Source of the DNA: Euglena gracilis
Lineage: Eukaryota; Euglenida; Euglenophyceae; Euglenales
Assembly: GCA_039621445.1 (NCBI GenBank)
Contig: CP154955.1
Coordinates: 12,156,960-12,220,959, forward strand
DNA length: 64,000 nucleotides
Reading direction: 5' to 3'
The notes under the pieces are model-generated. The model made no database searches, was not told where the DNA came from, and was given only the letters and a program-made list of their open reading frames with translations. A program made the position numbers and the translations under genes. Of the stretch, positions 53,136-64,000 are shown piece by piece; position 1 is the first letter of the stretch, and each line of letters begins with the position of its first letter.

Positions 53136-54467
53136 GAATTCAGGGCGCCCCGTGAAGCATCGACGCGAGTATAGCAAATTCCTGCCCCCCCCCTCCAAAA
53201 AAGAGTTGGAGGTTCCCGCTTGCCCTCCTACGCACCCAGAACCCTTCTCCAAATGCATGACAACGTCGACATTCAAACGTTCTGTCGGGTTTTTGGTGCC
53301 GGCATTGGGTCGAAATCCGGTCCGCCCAGTCGAATTTTCGCCTGGCAAATGTCCACCACCGAAGCCAACTCCCCGCACTCCCCCCTCTCAACCCCAGCTG
53401 TTGCCAACCGGGGTGCCGCCATCCTGCCCAAGGTCACACGCAGCTGGGTTTGATGATTGGTCGCCAAGTGCAAAGCCCGGGGCCCGCTGCGCCAGGCAAC
53501 AGCCCCCACTCGGAGGGTGGAGGAGGCGGGGAGAGGACAGCTGCCCTCCAAGTTCAGCAAAGTGTCTGCGGTGTGTCCCTGGAATGTTATGGGAACCCCA
53601 GAGCCTTGCATTCTTGGGCGATGCACTCTGATTTTGTTGGGTTTGCACCTGGAGCGTGCTAAAAGGGAACACAGAGAGGTCGGACAGAGAAACTTCACTG
53701 GCAGGCAGAGGTCTTTGTGCGAATCAGTTGCCGCCAACGGCTCTCTTTTTCAAAACGAGGCTTTAGCCCTCAAATTGATCTTGCCGAGAAAGCGACATTT
53801 TTTTTTGCTCAAGAATGGCACAACAAAAGGCAAAAATGAAAACCCCAAAAGAAACTTTTTTTGCCCCGACCTGTGACCCGACCCGCTGCTGCGCCTGTAT
53901 GACCAAACATTGGACCAAACACTGCGACTGACTGCAATAATCCCCACCCAGTGCGGAATCCACAAAGAGCTGTGTGTTGCCGTTCCCCAATTACTCCCGA
54001 AAGGATGCAAGAAAAATGACAGGAAATAACGCACATCAGGAACATTCGGCCCGCAATAATAAACCTCACCTCTGCTTCTGAACCTAGGCTTTCTTCCCCA
54101 CAATCCCATGCCTCTCCCTCAGCATCACTATGTGCCTCTCAGCATACACTATGTCTCTATTCACACGATGCCCCGCTCTCAACCCCAAAGGAGCCGGAAA
54201 CGCCCCCAGCCTCCCACTCCCCCTCTCCTTTCCTTCCCCTGGAGGGCTCTCAGGTGTCCGCAACGGTGGCGTCCTCTGTCGTGGTGGGGCTGGCGGCCGT
54301 TGGGGCATTGTTTGGCCGCCTGGCCCGCCCCCAGCCCCGGGTGAAAGGCTTGCTGGGTCCCCCCGCGGAGTGGCGTCTGCTGCCTGTGGCAGGCATGTCG
54401 TGAACAAGTACCCCGTCTGTGCTTAAATTTCATGTGTGCATTGAATGTTCACTGCACACAGTTCTGC
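53136..54467. other. Unassigned region, GC-rich then ordinary
   Basis: 53220-53740 is open on both strands (154 codons minus, 159 and 139 codons plus), with plausible protein-like composition on each. Only one can be coding and I cannot tell which. 54100-54420 is GC-rich without motif. Confidence 0.25.
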
Positions 54468-54798
<331 letters not shown>

Positions 54799-54805
54799 CA
54801 CGCAC

Positions 54806-54945
54806 ACTGTCCCTAAAACACATTGACTCAATGAGCAGTCCCTGCTGGAACGTCCGCTTTTGGCATTTCAATGTTTGTTGGGCAAGGAGAAGTTCAATGA
54901 GAATGCTTTCTTTGATAATGTTTTGTGTCCTGACGCCCCAATCAG
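54806..54945 (-). CDS. Candidate exon next to a microsatellite, minus strand
   Basis: On the minus strand an open segment includes [18 protein letters not shown] and [11 protein letters not shown]. It runs directly into the GT-rich strand of the array (GACAGTGTGCGTGTG), so the microsatellite could supply a donor site. Unproven. Confidence 0.3.
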
Positions 54946-55000
54946 CAGCCAAAAGTTATTCCCACTTGTGCCACGTTAACCTACAGCCTGCCCAAACCCA

Positions 55001-55065
55001 AAATCAATTAAAGAAAAAAAGGTGTGTTTGGCACCCAAACACACCTTTTTTTCTTTAATTGATTT
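55001..55065. repeat. Perfect 31-bp-arm hairpin, 3-nt loop
   Basis: Arms at 55001-55031 and 55035-55065 are exact complements. The stem contains CAATTAAAG, an A-run and GGTGTGTTTGG; the loop is CAC. This is the longest perfect hairpin I found in the window. Confidence 0.9.
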
Positions 55066-55969
55066 AATAATGAGATTCAAAGTCAATGCATTAAATAAAA
55101 AGAGATACCTTTGAGATATATTTAACAACCTTTTTTGGCTGGGGCACCGGCCCACCCGCACAAGAATCTAAAATCAGCCTGAAGCCGTACCACATCCGAA
55201 AAACACCTGCCACCCAATCCTCCACCCCGCTGTGGGTTGCGCAGGAGCTTCATGAAATACATGGTACTTGAGGCTTGAGTTGGCATTTATCACCAAAGCG
55301 AGATGTAATTGGAAATGGTAGCGCTGTTTCGGCTTAGGCCAACAATTTGAAGGCTTTTTTTAATCAGTTTTTTTAAGGCATTTTGGACAAGAATTTAAGG
55401 CATTTTTTTTTAGCCATTTTTCAGGTTTTTGTTCCAAGGGGGTTTCAGGTTTTTTTTAAGGCGCCTTAAGCATATATAATAATACTGCCTGAATCCCACA
55501 TATTTGAGAAAACATGTTGTATCCCCCCCCCCCCCCGCCACTTGAAGGGTCTACATGTGCGGTGTCCCCCGCCCACCGCATTGTGCCGCTGGCAGAGGGC
55601 CCCCTGATCGCCACGGCATCCCTCCTCACGGAGGATGATGGGGCGCTGATAGGCAGCCGTCCGGGGCTGGCCGTGGCCGACATGGCCCGACAGGGGGCCC
55701 GAGAGGATTCGGTCTCCCCCTCCCCCGTGGTTTGTGCCGTTGTTTGTGCGAGGCCCTTGCACGCTTCACCGTGCGGTGGTTGCCCCGCTTGTCAATGACG
55801 TTTCCGGGCTGAATTTTATGGCCCGAATTTTGGGCCGAGGGGCACCAGGCTGCCTTTGAAGAGAGTCCCCCAGGGAGGGTGGCTGTGGGCAGGGAGGTGG
55901 TGTACCCTTTCGACCCCGCTGGGCGGTCCGGTCGGGTTTGGGGATGGGTGATGCAATATCGCACCCCCT
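55066..55969. other. Unassigned stretch
   Basis: Includes T-rich sequence near 55355-55470 with AAGGCGCCTTAAG, a C-run at 55524-55537 and a GC-rich part to 55790. No gene recognised. Confidence 0.25.
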
Positions 55970-56255
55970 GGCGCTGAAGGTGCCGGGGCACCAGAAGTGT
56001 CCATTTTCAAGGGAAAATTGGCTTGGTCGGCAGGCACTGGGACCCCCGGGGGTGTGCCTGCTATGGGCAGGCACCCCCCGGGGTTTGTAAAAAGAAGCCT
56101 GCTGGGCATATGGCCAAAAGTGCCTGGGCACTCTCGGCCAAGTCACTCCAACACCTTTGGCGCCGGAAGCCCAGAAAAGGATCATTCCTGGCCCGATTTC
56201 AGCCCATAGCCAGGCAGGCACCCCAGGGCACTCCAAGACCCCCCCCCCCCCCAGG
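55970..56255 (+). repeat. Repeat family J copy 2
   Basis: GGCGCTGAAGGTGCCGGGGC, then TGCCTGCTATGGGCAGGCAC, TTTGTAAAAAGAAGCC, TTTGGCGCCGGA and CAGGCAGGCACCCCAGGGCA. The same words occur in copy 1 in a different order, so one copy is rearranged. Confidence 0.5.
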
Positions 56256-56295
56256 TAACCTGAGCCTTACAGAATTGTGACAACCTCAGAAGATT

Positions 56296-56450
56296 TTACT
56301 TGGTGCTCTTGCCACCACAATGCACAGACTTGTGTTTCATCTTTGTCATCATATTCATCGTCATGGGTTTTGCAACAGCTTTTTTTCGAATAACTGAACT
56401 GCTCAATTTGAATCCAATGGCATCGCTCAGATGGTCGTGTTGAGTCTTTA
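56296..56450 (-). CDS. Candidate 3' terminal exon, minus strand
   Basis: On the minus strand CTTCTTCTCCTGCACCCCTA then AAG precedes an open frame with H-L-S-D-A-I-G-F-K-L-S-S-S-V-I-R-K-K and K-M-K-H-K-S-V-H-C-G-G-K, ending TAA at 56296. It is basic at the C-terminus. A second minus frame is also open, so frame choice is uncertain. Confidence 0.35.
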
Positions 56451-57706
56451 GGGGTGCAGGAGAAGAAGGGGGTCTGACAGGGTATGAGCCAGCAATGCTT
56501 TGCAAGGGGGAGGGGGTCCCAGACCACCCCCCTTTCGGACCGAGAGGGGGGGGGGTCTGTCCCCGGGGGCCCCAAAAAATTCTCCGGCGTTTTGCACCAG
56601 AGAAGATGAATTTTTTGTTTTATCTTTCGACCATTTTTTTTTAAAGGCCCCAAACGCGATTTTTGGACCGTTTTCAACCCCCAGGGGGGACCAGAGCCTT
56701 TTTTCCTTAATTTTCGGCACCCAGGGAGGGGGTGGGTCCTGGCCAACCCCCCCCCCCCCACCTTACCAGAGGCTTGGGTTTCCTCTGTTTTCAGTGCAGA
56801 GCAAATTTCTTGGACCCCAGAATTGACCCCCAAAAGTGGGTCTCCCCCGAGCACCCCCCCCCGGCCCCCCCAGGCGGTGAGCGAGTGGGTCCCTCCCCTC
56901 GGTCCTGAAAAAAAACCTCTGGCCCAACCCCTACTAACAGGGGGATGGGACCTCCTCCCTGCTCATTTACCCCCCGTCCAAGACAGACACACCGTGCCGT
57001 TTGCACACCCCCCGTGTTAATGGCGCTTTTCCGGAACGCTGCCTGAAGCTATTCATTGAATTGCGGCGGCATTGGCACGCTGCGTTGTTGACCCTCCCCC
57101 CTGGCAAACAACGCATTCCTGAACATTGGCGTGCCTTGGACTGGGGAAGGTTATACCCTGTGGCCTGATGCTGGATGCCACTGGCTGCCCTGCCGGTCCC
57201 GCAGAACCTGTTATGTGGCTGTTTCCCCCGGGAGGGACACATAGCTATCGTGTGGATGTCTTTTCGTCACTCTGCTCCCCCCCCGCTGCTGGAGTCCCCC
57301 CTCGTTGCGTCAGGTGCTGTAGCCGATGGGCCTCGAGTTTTGGGACCGTCGTCTCCTCCTCTGCAAGGCCCACTGCCCACTGGCTGACTTGCCTGGGGTG
57401 TCCGGGGCCGGGCCAGGCAGCTCTGTTGGGAGGAGAATGGGAAATGGGCGGGGTGGCAAGGCGTCGCTTTTAACGCGGAAGTGTGGGAATCCCGAGGTGC
57501 AAAAGGAGGTGGCGCCTGTCTGAGCAGAGGGTGCCAGTGACCCTTTTCCCTTCGCTGGCAAGTGTCCAGTCCAGCGATTTTTTCTGGAGAGCAATTTCTC
57601 GTACGTCTCCCGTATTTGAATATATTTTATAAATGCATTTATATATAATTGTATATTTTATTTTTTAATATAATTAATTCAATTATATTATAATAAGGTT
57701 GGTCCC
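56451..57706. other. G/C-run region then GC-rich unassigned
   Basis: 56500-56950 contains several C-run/G-run pairs and CCCCCAAAAGTGGGTC, shared with 23820. 57000-57590 is GC-rich and open on both strands. 57605-57690 is AT-rich. Confidence 0.25.
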
Positions 57707-58126
57707 ACCGGGGGGGGGCAAGTAGAATCTCCAGGGGAGGTCCAAGTTGCATCCCACGCGTCCGACCGGTGGGTGCTCCCTTTCCGGAATTTAGGAAGAA
57801 GTTAGGCCGCACGGCGGACGAATTTTGGGGCAATTTGGGTCGAGTTCGGACATTTTGGGGCAAAACGGGCGATTCCAAATCTTCCCACAATGGAACCTAA
57901 CTTCCGGCCGAACTTTTTCCCCAAGAAGTGCCAATTTTCGGCGGGCCAATCCTGACCCTAATCCTAAAACTAATAAAACTAAGTGCCAAATCTCACAAAT
58001 GCCGACCGATTGGGCCCGGATCCGGCGCTGTTCCGGGGCCCCGCGGGACCGAAACGGGGGGAACGTCGGATGCGGGGTATGCTGCTCGAACCCCCCCCCC
58101 CCTGGAGATTCTACTTGGCCCCCCCG
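57707..58126. mobile_element. Inverted-repeat element with GGGCAAGTAGAATCTCC ends
   Basis: GGGGGCAAGTAGAATCTCCA at about 57714 is inverted at about 58098 (CCTGGAGATTCTACTTGGCC). A third copy of CAAGTAGAATCT follows at 58137. It sits within very AT-rich DNA (57605-57690 and 58150-58290). Boundaries and duplication are not resolved. Confidence 0.55.
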
Positions 58127-58393
58127 GGGGGGGGGGCAAGTAGAATCTTGCTGCCTTTTCTAATTAATTTATTATTAATATAATTAATATTTTATTAATA
58201 ATATAATCATAATTATATATTTTATATATTTATATATAACATATAATATAGTTATATTTATATATTTATTTTTTACATATGTTTTTTTTTTCAAGCCTCA
58301 GTGTAAGTCAATGTTCATGCGTTTCTTTTGGGGGAAAAATGTATTTGTGTTTCTCCCGATGGTCAAGGTGGATCTCCCCCTGAGCAACCGAGT
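58127..58393. other. AT-rich stretch
   Basis: 58155-58290 is nearly pure A/T with TTAATATAATTAAT words. No gene. Confidence 0.4.
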
Positions 58394-58401
58394 GGTCTGA
58401 C

Positions 58402-58737
58402 TATGCAATCACTTAGTCACTGCCCCCCCCCCCCCCCCCCTGACTGGCCGGTGACTGGGGGGAGTTTCTTCAGAGCGACTGACTGGTTTTTGACCTGTTA
58501 CCCCGGGTCGTTGGGGATTGGAGGAAAAAGCTTTAAAGCCACTGAACCTGGCTCCAAAGCGCCGAAAAAAAATTGGCCTTTTGTGTGGTCAGTTACCGCC
58601 AGGATTCCAGAGTGGTCGACCCCTCCCCTCGGGCAGTTACACTGGTTTTCATAAACAGTAACTGACTGATTTTGGAGGAGTGAAAGTGCCCCCCCCCCCC
58701 CCTCAGGGTCAGGGTCAGGGTCGGTAAGAGTTGCATG
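58402..58737 (+). mobile_element. Short hAT-like element, family A copy 7
   Basis: A 336-bp element with ends TATGCAATCACTTAG and, inverted, CATGCAACTCTTACC (first base changed). A perfect 8-bp duplication GGTCTGAC lies at 58394-58401 and 58738-58745. It contains GCGCCGAAAAAAAATTGG, a long C-run and three TCAGGG units near the right end. Confidence 0.88.
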
Positions 58738-58939
58738 GGTCTGACTGACTGGACTTTTTTCTTGGTCGATCCCAAGCAATAATCAGCACCGTGACCTGGC
58801 GTCAAAGGCACGTCCATAAAACCAGTCAGCAACCACTATCCCCTCGAAAAGTTGGTCATTCGTCCCTCCAGGCGCCATTCTTCTCCAGGGAACGGGAAGG
58901 CCTGGGGTTAACCCTCCACCTTCCACAGTACTTGGCAGG

Positions 58940-59408
58940 CAGGTGATTTCTTAAGCCAGAGGGGACCCCATCCCCCCGGGGGGGGGGCAGCCAGCCAGTA
59001 GCTCGAATCGGGGTTGGGAACCCCTCCCCCCGGGGGGGGGGGTCGAGTGAAATAAAGTTGGGTCCAGCCTGCGACCGGCAGCCGTGCCACCGGGCCACAG
59101 GCTGCCAGCCAACTGGGCTGCCCAGCTCACCTATCCCTTGCATTTTTTTTTCTCATCACAGCTTCCTCCTGCCTTGATCTAGCTCCATCCATCAAAATGT
59201 CGAGAAGGCAAAAAAGTTTTTGGAAAATTCTGTTTTTTTTTCGTCGACAGCCCAGCCCAGTTCAGCCCCCTCCAGTCCCAGACCCCCCTCCCCTATCCCC
59301 TTTATCCCCTGGGGGGGGAGGTCCAGCCAGCAGCTCGTTTCCGGCCAACAGCCCTTTTGCCAGCCGGAGGCTGGACCCCCCTGGTGGGGGGTTCTCAAGA
59401 AATCCCTG
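58940..59408 (-). mobile_element. Short hAT-like element, family D copy 2
   Basis: A 469-bp element in inverse orientation to copy 1. Ends are CAGGTGATTTCTTAAG and, inverted, CAGGGATTTCTTGAG. A perfect 8-bp duplication TTGGCAGG lies at 58932-58939 and 59409-59416. The interior matches copy 1 throughout (for example CATCAAAATGTCGA), with the GGCCGG hairpins decayed. Confidence 0.92.
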
Positions 59409-59416
59409 TTGGCAGG

Positions 59417-61900
59417 GGAAACTTCATTCGGCGCCGAAGGTGCTGACAGAGGATGGGGGGTGCCACCACCCCACCAGGGGGTGGGGGTGAGGCCCACAGG
59501 GCTTCCGGGCTTCACGTGCTGCTCCAGAGAGGGGGAGTGAAGGCGCGCCATTTCGGAAGAGCAGTCAATTCAGAAACCGTCGGCCGGAGCAGGGGTGCCG
59601 GAACTCGCAAACCCTTCCACGCTGTCACGGCGGGTGGGGGGGGGGTGGACCCGCCCCCTTCCTGCCCGGCCTTTCCAACCCTGCCCAGCCCTGCCTGACA
59701 GCTTGCCTGCCCAGCTTTGTACATTCTTCGCTTAAATGGGGGGGGGGTCCGGCTGGCATACAGCTCGGGCTGCAGTGGAAGGACCGGGGGGGGGGGGAAG
59801 GGTTCGGCACAAGGAGGGTGTTGGGGTAGAGGGGGGGGACCAACCTCCGGACCAACCTCCCTCTCTGGCCAAGGAGCCATTTCCGCCGCTTTGTGCCGAA
59901 CACGTTTGGCATTTCTGACCCATCCTTGCCCAGACAGTCCCCAAAGTGGCATTTTTCGGCCGATTTTTTTTGGGGGTCACCCAGACGGCGCGACTGTTTT
60001 GCAGAGAGGGGTGTCCCCCCCCTCCCGCCCTCCTGCACCAATGCCTGCCCCCCCCCCCCCGCCCGCCCTTATATCGAACCCTGCCGTGAGGCAGGCCGGT
60101 CCCCATCGCCACCTAACAACCGGCCATGGCACGCCACCCACCAATCAACCCCCCCCCCCCCCCCCCCCCCGGCCACATACAACCATCACTCCCCAGCAAC
60201 GGCTGGCCATTGCTGTACCCACCCCACGGCCAGCCCCAGCCATTTATGTGTTATACAAATCGGGTCAGACCCCCCTTCCCACCCCCTCTGCCCTCCCTTG
60301 AAGGCAAGGGCGAGGAATATATCGCTCCTCTTCTCTGCGGTCTGTGGCTTGGGCTCCGGCAGGTTCGGCAATACTGCTGCTGGATTTCCTGGAAGCTCTT
60401 GCACCTGTGTGGTGAGCTTTTTTGGCAGCATTGTATTTACCCTTACAGCGAACATAAACTTGGGAGCGACCTCCCAGAATGATTTTGGCCAGGTGGAATG
60501 GCGCGTGTTCACTTTGGTTTGGAGGTGGTGGAGCCTGGTTTGGTTTGGTATGGTCTGGTCTGGTTTGGTTTGGGTTGCAATGCCGTACGTGCAATGCCAC
60601 GTTAGTTGGGCTTAGGTACCTGCGAAAGGGACACCCGTGTCGTGGGGACAGATTGACATGGCGATCTGGATCAGGCTTTTGCTTACGGACCCCGGGGGGG
60701 GGGTCCGTAAGCTGGCTACCCATCTTGCTAGACACTGGAAAAATGGACTAGCTAGACCCCCCTCCCCCTGGGGGGCGGTCTGGGGGTCCCACTGGCTGGA
60801 AGAAAATTTTTCCTCCAGTGCTGTGCGCCGAGGTGGAAATGAGGGTTTTAATGCATTTTTGGCTGGTCAGAATCTCATCAGGTTGGTGGTGGCCACGTCC
60901 GAGCAGCACTTTGCTTTGAGCGCAGGTGAAGAGGAGGGACCGAAGCAAAATGAGCGCCAAACACATGGCTTGCCGAGCCTTCCCACTTCTCTTTGTCACC
61001 ACGATCCTCCCTGTGGGGGCCCATGCTCCCTGTGGGACTGACCCCCCCCCCCTCGGAGCCCCGTTGCAAACTCGTTCCCTGGGACAGGACGGCCGCGAGG
61101 TTTCCCCAGCCAGGCTTTGATCAGTGAACGATGTCCGACGTTCACTGAGAATGATTGGGACTTTGGGCAGTGCGCCGCTGGCGGATTCGCTCCAGAAAAC
61201 TGGGCGAAATCCGGCTGGACCGGCAGAGCTGAGGCTTCTGCGTGTTTGTCCCTCAACGGCGCTGCCCCTGTCGGTGGGGCGGTTTGGGTGGCAGACACCG
61301 GGGCCAATACAACTGTTGGGGGGGTCTGGGTGACCCCCCGGCCCCCCTGGGTGCTTGGCCCGCCTCCTTCTTATATGTGCAAACTTCTCCCCCGTAAAGT
61401 TCGCCTTTGGCTTTGACTTGCCATCTTAGCCCGCAGTTTTTACGCTTTTTTTGGCCTGTTTTGCGCGTGGCCCGCCGACATTCTCAACGTGCAAACTTGG
61501 CCCCATTAGGTTGCCCCCCCCCCCCCCGGGGCCTTACCTTCAATCGTGGCCCGGGCCAATCGCATCGGGGGGGGCGGGGGGCGGGGGTAGTGACAGAAGC
61601 CTGTCAGACCGCCCATCCGGTGCCCGTTGGGGGGCCCCCGCCCCACCCATCGCTGTACAGCCGGCGCCGGGCCCCCCCTCCCCCGCCATCCACGACGGCA
61701 CACGGCCGTGGCCTGTGCCATTGTTCGCTCGTTCCCTCGGCTTGCCGGTCGGTGTTTGGTGCTTGGGCAGTGCATAGACGGCGGCATGTCCCATCGGAAT
61801 TCAACTTTGCTGGGCCATTGCACGAGGTGGTGAGCTGCTTTAAAGCCCCCCGTCCAAGACACACCGCGGTGACACCCAACTCATACCAGGAATTTCTGTA
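59417..61900. other. GC-rich unassigned region with G/C runs
   Basis: C-runs at about 60047-60060 and 60151-60170 and G-runs near 59636 and 59745. 60535-60580 is a degenerate TGGTTTGGT repeat. 61370-61520 shares GTGCAAACTTGGCCCC with 27692. Open frames are frequent on both strands and none is recognisable. Confidence 0.25.
60681..60712. repeat. 13-bp-arm hairpin at a G/C run
   Basis: GCTTACGGACCCC (60681-60693) and its exact inverse (60700-60712) around a G-run. Confidence 0.8.
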
Positions 61901-62271
61901 CCCCCCCCAAATAATAACCCCCCCAAATAATTTCGGCCGCCCAAATAATAAACCCCCCCTCCGGCAGGTGTGAAGCCAAAGAAAAACAGAGTCAAAAATT
62001 AACAGAAATGTTGCCAAAAAATCACAAAAATGGGACAAATTGGTGCAGAAAATGTGCCAAAAAAATCACCCAATTTTCAAAAAAAGCCCAAAAATGCCAA
62101 AAAAGTGACCATTGGGGCCTGTGGAGGGGTTTTCGGGCCGATTTTTGCCTTCGAAATTTTTGCCCAAATAATAACCCCCCCCCCCCAAATAATAACCCCC
62201 CCCCTGGACCCTGACTTCGGGTGTCCAAATAATAAACCGGGGGGGGTTTATTATTTGGGGGGGGGGTTATT
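61901..62271. mobile_element. Element with CCCAAATAATAA iterons
   Basis: It starts CCCCCCCCAAATAATAACCC and ends TTTATTATTTGGGGGG then GGTTATT. Five AAATAATAA words in one direction and one in inverse lie in two end clusters (61908-61955 and 62163-62262), with low-complexity CAAAAATG sequence between. The plan, motif clusters at both ends, recalls the two gene-bearing elements. No duplication identified. Confidence 0.6.
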
Positions 62272-62421
62272 CTCCAGTGAATTCCAAGGAGGTGGACAGC
62301 AAAACTACTGAATTCTGTCTCCCAGAGTCGCCGGATCAAGTTTGTCTTTCTCACTTCTTGTGCTGATTTAGCTCAAGAAGGATTTTGCAGGGAAGGAATA
62401 ATGCTTTCGCGTCCTTCAATA

Positions 62422-62607
62422 TCAAGTGTTCAGGGTCACAGAAAGAATGACCCGCCGTTTTCTGGGATGTGCTCTGGCCTCGGGCTGGGCCAGCTCTGAC
62501 ACTGTAGCAAAACCGTGCTCTACAACATGGAAGTGGGCGATTTCCGTGCAATATGTGCCCCACCCCAGACAACGGTCGGTTAGCTTTTTGATGCGCACCG
62601 GTCAGCG
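62422..62607 (-). CDS. Candidate exon without ATG, minus strand
   Basis: A minus-strand frame of about 60 codons reads I-K-K-L-T-D-R-C-L-G-W-G-T-Y-C-T-E and H-G-F-A-T-V-S-E-L-A-Q, ending TGA at 62422. It starts without ATG, as expected for an internal or terminal exon. No family recalled; a plus-strand frame overlaps. Confidence 0.3.
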
Positions 62608-63013
62608 CTTCTGAATTTTGTCAACATTGCAGAAGCTTTGGTTCCCCTCTTTTGCAGCCCGATTTCCCAAGGATGCCAATCACAATTGCATCCACACTTC
62701 TTTTTTAAGGAAGGTCCCACCCCAGGGTGCTTTGGGCAAGAAGGGGGCAAGTTACCCCCCCCCAAATTAGACCCTGGGTCTCCTTTTTTTTCCGTTGCTA
62801 AAAATCCAAGGGGGTCTTACTTTGGGTCTCCTTTTTAAATTTTTGCTGAAAAATTCAACTGAAAAAAGCTTTCCCATGGGAGGTCCAAAAAAGAGCATTT
62901 TTTGGGGCAATCTTCAAAAATTGTCCGGAAAAAAATTCTAAGTTAACACATACGAGATGGGCAAAATAAAAAAAAATGTCACAGAAATAGCCCTTTATTT
63001 GTGATATACATTT
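62608..63013. repeat. Family C fragment and spacer
   Basis: 62753-62845 has CCCCCCCAAATTAGACCCTG and GGGGGTCTTACTTTGGG as in 48816 and 41256. The remainder is A/T-rich with no frame. Confidence 0.45.
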
Positions 63014-63535
63014 TGGGGAGTCGCTGAGCCCTTATCCCTTTATGGGTAAGAACGAAGCTTACCCCTCCGGGCAAAACTCCCCCTCAAGCTCCCCCTCCCT
63101 TTGGACTCTGCCATTTCGGGCCAAAAAGATCAAAAATCTCAAAAAATATCGAAAATGATGCAAAATCAAAGGAAATGTCCGGAGACCTAATCTGAAGCCC
63201 TTGGAATGCCCCATGCACCGGTATTTTGATTTCCCCGCAACTCCCCGCCCAGCCCGAGATACGGAGGTTTTTCGGCCAATTCCACCGACTTGGGGTCAAA
63301 AACGGGTCGAAAAAGTCGAACAAAATCCATTAAAACAGGTATGAGGTGTATGGGGAGGTTAACGTTTCATATGCCGGGTATGGGGTGTATGGGGGGTTAA
63401 CATTTCATAACATTTCAGAGATTACCGTATAATCTTTGGAAATCACCATAAAATTGCAAGAGTGTAATTTCCTAGTCCTTTCGGCCTTCCATGACATGCA
63501 TGTCCCATTAAGGGCTCAGCACTATTCAAGACCTG
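63014..63535 (-). repeat. Module B, minus-orientation copy 2
   Basis: Begins CTGAGCCCTTATCCCTTTAT, AACGAAGCTTACCCC, and ends TTTCGGCCTTCCATGACATG and TTCAAGACCTGG, matching 47062-47450 in inverse to 18918. It contains a duplicated GGTTAACGTTTCATA/GGTTAACATTTCATA phrase at 63358 and 63396. Confidence 0.7.
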
Positions 63536-63690
63536 GTCTATTTTTGAATTTCCCTCAAAAATCCCGAGGGGGTCTTATTTTTGGGTGGAGATCTGGTTTT
63601 TGGATTTTTGCTGAAAATGGGCAGGGGGGGTCTTATTTTTTGGGCGGGGTCAGGGCATTTTCGACCCCCCTCCAGAGAATTTCTCCAGCC
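63536..63690. repeat. Family C fragment between two B modules
   Basis: CCCTCAAAAATCCCGAGGGG, GGTCTTATTTTTGGG twice. It separates two oppositely oriented B copies. Confidence 0.5.
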
Positions 63691-64000
63691 GGACCAGGTT
63701 TTGAATAGTGCTGAGCTCTTATTGGGACTTGCACGTAGTGGATGGCCAAAAAACCCTAGCATTGCAAGTTTCAGGTTTCTTATAATGATGCGCCGGGGGT
63801 CGAAAAACGCTCGTTTTCGGCCCAAAAACAGGTTTTCTGTGTCCGGGAGGCCAAAACACATCGTTTTGGGCAATTTTTTTCCCGATTTTCTTTCGACTTT
63901 TTCGACCTTATTTTGACCTAAAGTCCATTGGTTTCAGGCCCAAAATGGGGCACTGGCAGGTCGGAAAACGATCATTTTCGGCTCAAAAACAGCTTTTCCG
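63691..64000 (+). repeat. Module B, plus copy, cut by window end
   Basis: Begins GACCAGGTTTTGAATAGTGC, then TTGCACGTAGTGG, then GGTCGAAAAACGC units at about 63798 and 63959 (about 161-base spacing), as in 19182-19340. It continues past the window. Confidence 0.75.

Overview
This window is nuclear DNA from a eukaryote. It has GT-AG style short introns, scattered telomere-like CCCTAA/TTAGGG tracts, kilobase-scale microsatellites, hundreds of C-run/G-run pairs and a very dense population of DNA transposons. I see no prokaryotic operons, no rRNA, no credible tRNA and no full-length conserved protein. The species cannot be assigned from the sequence; a microbial eukaryote or alga is a guess. Nearly all long open frames are microsatellites or G/C runs read as protein.

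Layout. 1-2.4 kb: one short hAT-like element, an inverted repeat pair and a CA/GCAC array. 3.2-4.5 kb: a pentanucleotide array and a 513-bp hAT-like element. 6.7-10.8 kb: a region flanked by twelve copies of a 20-bp palindromic motif, with a 1.29-kb CAGGG-ended hAT-type element (broken zinc-finger transposase gene) at its centre. 11-18 kb: G/C-run repeats, a telomere-like tract, a TAGTCGTACGACC-ended element and a CTGT/CTGC/CCGT array. 18.6-20.7 kb: a long element with a second short element nested in it. 22-32 kb: palindromic elements, one carrying a telomere-repeat hairpin, 1.8 kb of CATA/CA array, a GCAC array and a 330-bp repeat pair. 34-45 kb: more short elements, a tandem duplication, a TAACA array and a putative split gene whose tiny intron has been expanded by a transposon. 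45-64 kb: a CCGCGG motif cluster, a second CAGGG-ended zinc-finger element (51.5-52.4 kb), perfect hairpins, and further short elements.

How it fits together. The main system is a hAT-like transposon community. Two gene-bearing elements share CAGGG termini, 23-bp terminal inverted repeats, 7-bp target duplications, a W-C-x2-C zinc finger and arrays of ten-base subterminal motifs, but each has its own motif (CACGTAA versus CACGAAC). Around them are at least nine short non-coding elements with perfect 8-bp target duplications. These fall into families A, D, E and G, which share a common plan: CA...TG ends, a CTTAA-like box, C-run/G-run tracts and often a GGCGCC hairpin followed by a T-run. Host coding sequence is reduced to a few candidate exons, none of which I can name.
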